NCBI RefSeq assembly: GCF_910591885.1
Contig: NW_025963555.1
Span: 5,270,001-5,334,000, forward strand
Reading direction: 5' to 3'
DNA from: Bombus terrestris
Taxonomy: Eukaryota > Arthropoda > Insecta > Hymenoptera > Apidae
Length of the DNA stretch: 64,000 nucleotides
In this document: in pieces, positions 55,597 through 64,000 of the stretch
How the letters are laid out: the number at the start of each line of letters is the position of its first letter
Numbering within the stretch: position 1 is the stretch's first letter
Position numbers and translations under genes: made by a program
Notes under the pieces: generated by a model
Told to the model about the DNA's origin: nothing
Databases searched by the model: none
The model's input: only the letters and a program-made list of their open reading frames with translations

Positions 55597-56855
55597 TCAT
55601 ACGTCCTATAGTGATACAATGTAACGTTATACGTTATAATGTAGAAGTACAAAACGTTATACGTTATAACGTAGTAGTACATAACGTCAAACGTCACATA
55701 GTGATACAGTATAACGTTATACGTTATAACGTAGTAGTACATAACGTCATACGTCCTATAGTGATAAAATGTAACGTTATACGTTATAACGTAGAAGTAC
55801 AAAACGTTATACGTTATAACGTAGTAGTACATAACGTCAAACATCACATAGTGATACAATATGGCGTTATACGTTATAACGTAGAAGTACAAAGCGTTAT
55901 ACGTTATAACGTAGTAGTACTTAATGTTATACGTTATAGGTAGTAGTACATAACGTCATACGTCCTATAGTGATACAATGTAACGTTATACGTTATAATG
56001 TAGAAGTACAAAACGTTATACGTTATAACGTAGTAGTACATAACGTTATCCGGTATAACGTAATAGTGCATATCTATATACGTCATATAGTGATGCAATA
56101 TAACGTCATACGTTATAACGTAGAAGTACATAACGTTATACATTATAAAGTAGTAGTACATAACGTTATACGTTACAACGTAGTAGTACATAACGTCATA
56201 CGTCCTATAGTGATACAATATAACGTTATACGTTATAACGTAGAAGTAGAAAACGTTATATGTTATTACGTAGTAGTACTTAACGTTATACGTTACTGCG
56301 TGGTAGTACATAACGTTATACGTCATATAGTGGTACAATATAACGTTATACGTTATAATGTAGAAGTACAAAACGTTATACGTTATAACGTAGTAGTACA
56401 TAACGTTATCCGGTATAACGTAATAGTACATATCTATATACGTCATATAGTGATGCAATATAACGTTATACGTTATAACGTAGAAGTACAAAACGTTATA
56501 CGTTATAACGTAGTAGTACATAACGTTATACGTTACAACGTAGTAGTACATAACGTCATACGTCCTCTAGTGATACAGTATAACGTTATACTTTATAACG
56601 TAGAAGTACAAAACGTTATATGTTATTACGTAGTAGTACTTAACGTTATACGTTACAACGTAGTAGTACATAACGTCATACGTCCTCTAGTGATACAATA
56701 TAACGTTATACTTTATAACGTAGAAGTACAAAACGTTATACGTTATAACGTAGTAGTACTTGACGTTATACGTTACTGCGTAGTAGTACATAACGTTATA
56801 CGTCATATACTGGTACAATATAACGTTATACGTTATAACGCAGTAGTACATAACG

Positions 56856-56974
56856 TTATACGTTATAATGTAACTGTGTAAAAGTTATTCGTCGTAGCGT
56901 AATAGTGTATAACGTTATTCGTTGTAACGTAATAGCGTATAACGTTATACGTGCCTACGTAATAGTACATAACA
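56856..56974. repeat. Divergent-monomer island, copy 2
   Basis: It differs from the first island in TAATAGCGTATAACG (56,930) and in TTATACGTGCCTACG (56,945), and it agrees with the third copy. It lies inside the 4,704-bp unit. Confidence 0.88.
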
Positions 56975-57633
56975 TCATACGTCCTATAGTGATACAATAT
57001 AACGTTATACGTTATAACATAGTAGTACATAACGTTATACGTCATATAGTAGTACAATATAACGTTATACGTTATAACGTAGTAGTACATAACGTCAAAC
57101 GTCACCTAGTGATACAATCTAACGTTATACGTTATAATGTAGAAGTGCAAAACGTTATACGTTATAACGTAGTAGTACATAACGTCAAACGTCACATAGT
57201 GATGCAGTATAACGTTATACGTTATAACGTAGTAGTACATAACGTCATACGTCCTATAGTGATAAAATGTAACGTTATACGTTATAGCGTAGTAGTACAT
57301 AACTTTGTATGTCATATAGTGGTACAATATAACGTTATACGTTATAACGTAGTAGTACATAACGTTAAAAGTCACATAGTGATACAATATAACGTTATAC
57401 GTTATAACGTAGAAGAACAAAACGTTATACGTTATAACGTAGTAGTACATAACGTCAAACATCACATAGTGATTCAATATGGCGTTATACGTTATAACGT
57501 AGAAGTACAAAACGTTATACGTTATAACGTAGTAGTACTTAACGTTATACGTTATAGGTAGTAGTACATAACGTCATACGTCCTATAGTGATACAATGTA
57601 ACGTTATACGTTATAATGTAGAAGTACAAAACG

Positions 57634-57662
57634 TTATACGTTATAACGTAGTAGTACATAAG
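57634..57662. repeat. 29-bp monomer ending ACATAAG before a mutated E dimer
   Basis: One base is lost from the ACATAACG end, and the following E dimer begins TTAGCCGG instead of TTATCCGG. The same pair of changes is at 62,338-62,366, so both predate the 4,704-bp duplication. It is the only 29-bp form directly next to an E dimer. Confidence 0.9.
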
Positions 57663-60211
57663 TTAGCCGGTATAACGTAATAGTGCATATCTATATACGT
57701 CATATAGTGATGCAATATAACGTCATAAGTTATAACGTAGAAGTACATAACGTTATACATTATAAAGTAGTAGTACATAACGTTATACGTTACAACGTAG
57801 TAGTACATAACGTCATACGTCCTATAGTGATACAATATAACGTTATACGTTATAACGTAGAAGTACAAAACGTTATATGTTATTACGTAGTAGTACTTAA
57901 CGTTATACGTTACTACGTAGTAGTATATAAAGTCATACGTCCTATAGTGATACAATGTAACGTTATACGTTATAACGTAGTAGTACTTGACGTTATACGT
58001 TATAGGTAGTAGTACATAACTTCATACGTCCTATAGTGATACAATATAACGTTATACGTTATAACGTAGTAGTATATAACGTTATACGTTATAACGTAGT
58101 AGTACATAACGTTATACGTTACAACGTAGTAGTACATAACGTCATACGTCCTATAGTGATACAATGTAACGTTATACGTTATAACGTAGTAGTATATAAC
58201 GTTATACGTTATAACGTAGTAGTATATAACGATATACGTTATACCGTAGTAGTACATAACGTCATACGTCCTATAGTGATACAATGTAACGTTATAAGTT
58301 ATAACGTAGTAGTACATAACGTTATACGTCATAACGTAGTAGTACATAACGTTATACGATACAACGTAGTAGTACATAACGTCATACGACCTATAGTGAT
58401 ACAATGTAACGTTATACGTTATAACGTAGTAGTACTTGTCGTCAAACGTCACATAGTGATACAATGTAACGTTATACGTTATAACGTAGAAGTACATAAC
58501 GTTATACGTTATAAAGTAGTAGTACATAACGTTATACGTTACAACGTAGTAGTACATAACGTCATACGTCCTATAGTGATACAATGTAACTTTATACGTT
58601 ATAACGTAGTAGTATATAACGTTATACGTTATAACATAGTAGTACACAACATCATTCGTCCTATAGTGATACAATGTAACGTTATAAGTTATAACGTAGT
58701 AGTATACAACGTTATACGTTATAACGTAGTAGTACATAACGTTATCCGGTATAACGTAATAGTACATATCTATATACGTCATATAGTGACGCAATATAAC
58801 GTTATACGTTATAACGTAGAGGTACAAAACGTTATACGTTATAACGTAGTAGTACATAACGTTATACGTTACAACGTAGTAGTACATAACGTCATACGTC
58901 CTATAGTGATACAATGTAACGTTATAAGTTATAACGTAGTAGTATACAACGTTATACGTTATAACGTAGTAGTACATAACGTTATACGTTACAACGTGGT
59001 AGTACATAACGTCATACGTCCTATAGTGATACAATGTAATGTTATACGTTATAACGTCGTAGTATATAACGTTATACGTTATAACGTAGTAGTACATGAC
59101 GTCAAACGTCACATAGTGATACAATGTAACATTATACGTTATAATTTAGAAGTGCAAAACGTTATACGATATAACGTAGTAGTACATAACGTTATCCGGT
59201 ATAACGTAATAGTGCATATCTATATACGTCATATAGTGATGCAATATAACGTCATACGTTATAACGTAGAAGTACATAACGTTATACATTATAAAGTAGT
59301 AGTACATAACGTTATAAGTTACAACGTAGAAGTACATAACGTCATACGTCCTATAGTGATACAATATAACGTTATACGTTATAACGTAGAAGTACAAAAC
59401 GTTATATGTTATTACATAGTAGTACATAACGTTATACGTTACTACGTAGTAGTACATAACGTCATACGTCCTATAGTGATACAATGTAACGTTATACGTT
59501 ATAACGTAGTAGTACTTAACGTTATACGTTACTGCGTAGTAGTACATAACGTTATACGTCATATAGTGGTACAATATAACGTTATACGTTATAATGTAGA
59601 AGTACAAAACGTTATACGTTATAACGTAGTGGTACATAACGTTATCCGGTATAACGTAATAGTACATATCTATATACGTCATATAGTGATGCAATATAAC
59701 GTTATACGTTATAACGTAGAAGTACAAAACGTTATACGTTATAACGTAGTAGTACATAACGTTATACGTTACAACGTAGTAGTACATAACGTCATTCGTC
59801 CTATAGTGCTACAATATAACGTTATACGTTATAACGTAGAAGTACAAAACGTTGTATGTTATTACGTAGTAGTACTTAACGTTATACGTTATAACGTAGT
59901 AGTACATAACGTCATACGTCCTATGGTGATACAATGTAACGTTATACGTTATAACGTAGTAGTATATAACGTCATACGTCCTATAGTGATACAATGTAAC
60001 GTTATAAGTTATAACGTAGTAGTATACAACGTTATATGTTATAACGTAGTAGTACATAACGTTATCCGGTATAACGTAATAGTACATATCTATATACGTC
60101 ATATAGTGATGCAATATAACGTTATACGTTATAACGTAGAAGTACAAAACGTTATAGGTTACAACGTAGTAGTACATAACGTCATAGGTCCTATAGTGAT
60201 ACAATGTAACG

Positions 60212-63200
60212 TTATACGTTATAACGTAGAAGTACAAAACGTTATACGTTATAACGTAGTAGTACTTAACGTTATACGTTATAGGTAGTAGTACATAACG
60301 TCATACGTCCTATAGTGATACAATGTAACGTTATACGTTATAATGTAGAAGTACAAAACGTTATACGTTATAACGTAGTAGTACATAACGTCAAACGTCA
60401 CATAGTGATACAGTATAACGTTATACGTTATAACGTAGTAGTACATAACGTCATACGTCCTATAGTGATAAAATGTAACGTTATACGTTATAACGTAGAA
60501 GTACAAAACGTTATACGTTATAACGTAGTAGTACATAACGTCAAACATCACATAGTGATACAATATGGCGTTATACGTTATAACGTAGAAGTACAAAGCG
60601 TTATACGTTATAACGTAGTAGTACTTAATGTTATACGTTATAGGTAGTAGTACATAACGTCATACGTCCTATAGTGATACAATGTAACGTTATACGTTAT
60701 AATGTAGAAGTACAAAACGTTATACGTTATAACGTAGTAGTACATAACGTTATCCGGTATAACGTAATAGTGCATATCTATATACGTCATATAGTGATGC
60801 AATATAACGTCATACGTTATAACGTAGAAGTACATAACGTTATACATTATAAAGTAGTAGTACATAACGTTATACGTTACAACGTAGTAGTACATAACGT
60901 CATACGTCCTATAGTGATACAATATAACGTTATACGTTATAACGTAGAAGTAGAAAACGTTATATGTTATTACGTAGTAGTACTTAACGTTATACGTTAC
61001 TGCGTGGTAGTACATAACGTTATACGTCATATAGTGGTACAATATAACGTTATACGTTATAATGTAGAAGTACAAAACGTTATACGTTATAACGTAGTAG
61101 TACATAACGTTATCCGGTATAACGTAATAGTACATATCTATATACGTCATATAGTGATGCAATATAACGTTATACGTTATAACGTAGAAGTACAAAACGT
61201 TATACGTTATAACGTAGTAGTACATAACGTTATACGTTACAACGTAGTAGTACATAACGTCATACGTCCTCTAGTGATACAGTATAACGTTATACTTTAT
61301 AACGTAGAAGTACAAAACGTTATATGTTATTACGTAGTAGTACTTAACGTTATACGTTACAACGTAGTAGTACATAACGTCATACGTCCTCTAGTGATAC
61401 AATATAACGTTATACTTTATAACGTAGAAGTACAAAACGTTATACGTTATAACGTAGTAGTACTTGACGTTATACGTTACTGCGTAGTAGTACATAACGT
61501 TATACGTCATATACTGGTACAATATAACGTTATACGTTATAACGCAGTAGTACATAACGTTATACGTTATAATGTAACTGTGTAAAAGTTATTCGTCGTA
61601 GCGTAATAGTGTATAACGTTATTCGTTGTAACGTAATAGCGTATAACGTTATACGTGCCTACGTAATAGTACATAACATCATACGTCCTATAGTGATACA
61701 ATATAACGTTATACGTTATAACATAGTAGTACATAACGTTATACGTCATATAGTAGTACAATATAACGTTATACGTTATAACGTAGTAGTACATAACGTC
61801 AAACGTCACCTAGTGATACAATCTAACGTTATACGTTATAATGTAGAAGTGCAAAACGTTATACGTTATAACGTAGTAGTACATAACGTCAAACGTCACA
61901 TAGTGATGCAGTATAACGTTATACGTTATAACGTAGTAGTACATAACGTCATACGTCCTATAGTGATAAAATGTAACGTTATTCGTTATAGCGTAGTAGT
62001 ACATAACGTTATACGTCATATAGTGGTACAATATAATGTTATACGTTATAACGTAGTAGTACATAACGTTAAAAGTCACATAGTGATACAATATAACGTT
62101 ATACGTTATAACGTAGAAGAACAAAACGTTATACGTTATAACGTAGTAGTACATAACGTCAAACATCACATAGTGATTCAATATGGCGTTATACGTTATA
62201 ACGTAGAAGTACAAAACGTTATACGTTATAACGTAGTAGTACTTAACGTTATACGTTATAGGTAGTAGTACATAACGTCATACGTCCTATAGTGATACAA
62301 TGTAACGTTATACGTTATAATGTAGAAGTACAAAACGTTATACGTTATAACGTAGTAGTACATAAGTTAGCCGGTATAACGTAATAGTGCATATCTATAT
62401 ACGTCATATAGTGATGCAATATAACGTCATAAGTTATAACGTAGAAGTACATAACGTTATACATTATAAAGTAGTAGTACATAACGTTATACGTTACAAC
62501 GTAGTAGTACATAACGTCATACGTCCTATAGTGATACAATATAACGTTATACGTTATAACGTAGAAGTACAAAACGTTATATGTTATTACGTAGTAGTAC
62601 TTAACGTTATACGTTACTACGTAGTAGTATATAAAGTCATACGTCCTATAGTGATACAATGTAACGTTATACGTTATAACGTAGTAGTACTTGACGTTAT
62701 ACGTTATAGGTAGTAGTACATAACTTCATACGTCCTATAGTGATACAATATAACGTTATACGTTATAACGTAGTAGTATATAACGCTATACGTTATAACG
62801 TAGTAGTACATAACGTTATACGTTACAACGTAGTAGTACATAACGTCATACGTCCTATAGTGATACAATGTAACGTTATACGTTATAACGTAGTAGTATA
62901 TAACGTTATACGTTATAACGTAGTAGTATATAACGATATACGTTATAACGCAGTAGTACATAACGTCATACGTCCTATAGTGATACAATGTAACGTTATA
63001 AGTTATAACGTAGTAGTATATAACGTTATACGTTATAACGTAGTAGTACATAACGTTATACGATACAACGTAGTAGTACATAACGTCATACGACCTATAG
63101 TGATACAATGTAACGTTATACGTTATAACGTAGTAGTACTTGTCGTCAAACGTCACATAGTGATACAATGTAACGTTATACGTTATAACGTAGAAGTACA

Positions 63201-64000
63201 TAACGTTATACGTTATAAAGTAGTAGTACATAACGTTATACGTTACAACGTAGTAGTACATAACGTCATACGTCCTATAGTGATACAATGTAACTTTATA
63301 CGTTATAACGTAGTAGTATATAACGTTATACGTTATAACATAGTAGTACACAACATCATTCGTCCTATAGTGATACAATGTAACGTTATAAGTTATAACG
63401 TAGTAGTATACAACGTTATACGTTATAACGTAGTAGTACATAACGTTATCCGGTATAACGTAATAGTACATATCTATATACGTCATATAGTGACGCAATA
63501 TAACGTTATACGTTATAACGTAGAGGTACAAAACGTTATACGTTATAACGTAGTAGTACATAACGTTATACGTTACAACGTAGTAGTACATAACGTCATA
63601 CGTCCTATAGTGATACAATGTAACGTTATAAGTTATAACGTAGTAGTATACAACGTTATACGTTATAACGTAGTAGTACATAACGTTATACGTTACAACG
63701 TGGTAGTACATAACGTCATACGTCCTATAGTGATACAATGTAATGTTATACGTTATAACGTCGTAGTATATAACGTTATACGTTATAACGTAGTAGTACA
63801 TGACGTCAAACGTCACATAGTGATACAATGTAACATTATACGTTATAATTTAGAAGTGCAAAACGTTATACGATATAACGTAGTAGTACATAACGTTATC
63901 CGGTATAACGTAATAGTGCATATCTATATACGTCATATAGTGATGCAATATAACGTCATACGTTATAACGTAGAAGTACATAACGTTATACATTATAAAG
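60212..64000. repeat. 4,704-bp tandem duplication, copy 2, cut by window end
   Basis: Covers the first 3,789 bp of the second copy, up to the monomers matching 59,296. Markers lie at 60,272, 60,631, 62,249 and 62,697. Differences from copy 1 include TTATTCGTTATAGCG at 61,979 against TTATACGTTATAGCG, TAATGTTATACG at 62,036 against TAACGTTATACG, and GCTATACG at 62,785. The satellite continues past the window. Confidence 0.91.
61560..61678. repeat. Divergent-monomer island, copy 3
   Basis: Appears identical to copy 2, 4,704 bp upstream, including the 29-bp first unit ending GTGTAAAAG and the GTGCCTACG unit. It shows the island is carried along passively by the large duplication. Confidence 0.88.

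Larger units (their letters stand above)
55508..60211. repeat. 4,704-bp tandem duplication, copy 1
   Basis: Aligns with 60,212 to the window end at a constant 4,704 bp. All six indel-bearing monomers of copy 1 from 55,568 to 57,993 (55,568, 55,927, 56,856, 57,545, 57,634, 57,993) recur at +4,704. Single-base differences are scattered, for example TTTGTATGTC at 57,304 against GTTATACGTC, and GTTATACG at 58,081 against GCTATACG. Left of 55,508 the two sequences differ. Confidence 0.92.
1..64000. repeat. 30-bp satellite array filling the window
   Basis: Every stretch of the window can be divided into about 30-bp units ending in AACG or a near variant. The commonest unit is TTATACGTTATAACG followed by TAGTAGTACATAACG. 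The second class (halves TCAAACGTCACATAG and TGATACAATATAACG) matches it at 19 of 30 positions. Following the repeat phase from base 1 to base 64,000, I found only 27 monomers that are not 30 bp. Their summed length change accounts exactly for the phase difference between the two ends. All units seen point the same way. No unique sequence, gene, RNA gene or mobile element interrupts the array. Satellite identity is certain; chromosome location and species are not known from the sequence. Confidence 0.98.

Noticed and set aside
45..63828. Dozens of open reading frames of 100-1,727 codons on both strands as protein-coding genes
   Set aside because: A 30-bp unit keeps any stop-free frame open indefinitely, and the consensus has exactly one such frame per strand. 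The frames overlap on both strands, consist only of decapeptide repeats, are broken by 1-, 7- and 12-bp indels without compensation, and have no recognisable upstream or downstream gene signals.
1..64000. CRISPR array, suggested by about 30-bp direct repeats
   Set aside because: Repeats are directly adjacent with no unique spacers, variation is spread over the whole monomer, and no cas-like gene is present.
1..64000. TATA boxes and promoters at the many TATAAC and TATATA strings
   Set aside because: These strings are part of the monomer and occur at the repeat period throughout. No site differs from its copies in a way that would mark a promoter.
1..64000. Telomeric repeat, rDNA spacer or microsatellite
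   Set aside because: No TTAGGG, TTAGG or TTTAGGG-type run, no rRNA-like sequence, and the unit is much longer than a microsatellite motif.
1..64000. CENP-B box in the satellite
   Set aside because: I saw no match to the conserved TTCG...A..CGGGA core. TTCGTTGTAACG near 54,940 shares only the first few bases.

Overview
The whole 64 kb window is satellite DNA. It is one uninterrupted head-to-tail array of a roughly 30-bp monomer, about 2,130 copies, with about one third G+C in the consensus monomers. I found no credible protein-coding gene, tRNA, rRNA, transposon, CRISPR array or flanking unique sequence. The long open frames on both strands arise because 30 is divisible by 3 and the consensus leaves exactly one frame per strand free of stops. 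This fits eukaryotic heterochromatin (centromeric, pericentromeric or subtelomeric) in a long-read assembly. I do not recognise the family and cannot name the organism. A bacterial or viral origin is very unlikely.

Monomer biology. Each monomer is two diverged 15-bp halves. Two main classes alternate. Class A has halves TTATACGTTATAACG then TAGTAGTACATAACG. Class B/C has halves such as TCAAACGTCACATAG then TGATACAATATAACG, or TCATACGTCCTATAG then TGATACAATGTAACG. A third element, the E dimer (60 bp), carries CCGG and a TATCTATATA core and recurs roughly 60 times. Monomers are ordered into higher-order repeats (HORs) of 90, 270 and 390 bp, and these are nested in units of 0.9-4.7 kb.

Layout. 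1-7,320: array in one register, with a 90-bp trimer run, 270-bp and 390-bp HORs and a block repeated about 5.4 kb downstream. 7,321-7,976: a 600-bp island between two irregular monomers. 7,977-14,276: a 2,880-bp tandem pair built round a 0.75-0.9-kb block that also recurs at 25.7 and 28.9 kb. 14,277-23,091: five HOR units (1,319, 1,229, 2,849, 929, 2,489 bp), each opened by the same 29-bp monomer with a 1-bp deletion. 23,901-30,433: a tandem pair offset by 3,390 bp at its start and 3,233 bp after deletions. 30,584-33,643: a 1,530-bp pair. 33,644-37,002: 270-bp E-containing HORs and the return of the 29-bp marker. 37,003-42,220: a nearly perfect 2,609-bp tandem duplication. 42,551-51,520: a nearly perfect tandem duplication of 4,440 and 4,530 bp. 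52,211-64,000: a domain with a different 29-bp marker and most of the array's indels, ending in a 4,704-bp tandem duplication cut by the window edge.

No genes act together here. What the window records is array evolution: length differences between related units are mostly whole numbers of monomers or HORs, as expected for unequal exchange, and rare indel-bearing monomers act as lineage markers. All comparisons were made by eye, so duplication boundaries are accurate to about one monomer, and I give no percent identities.
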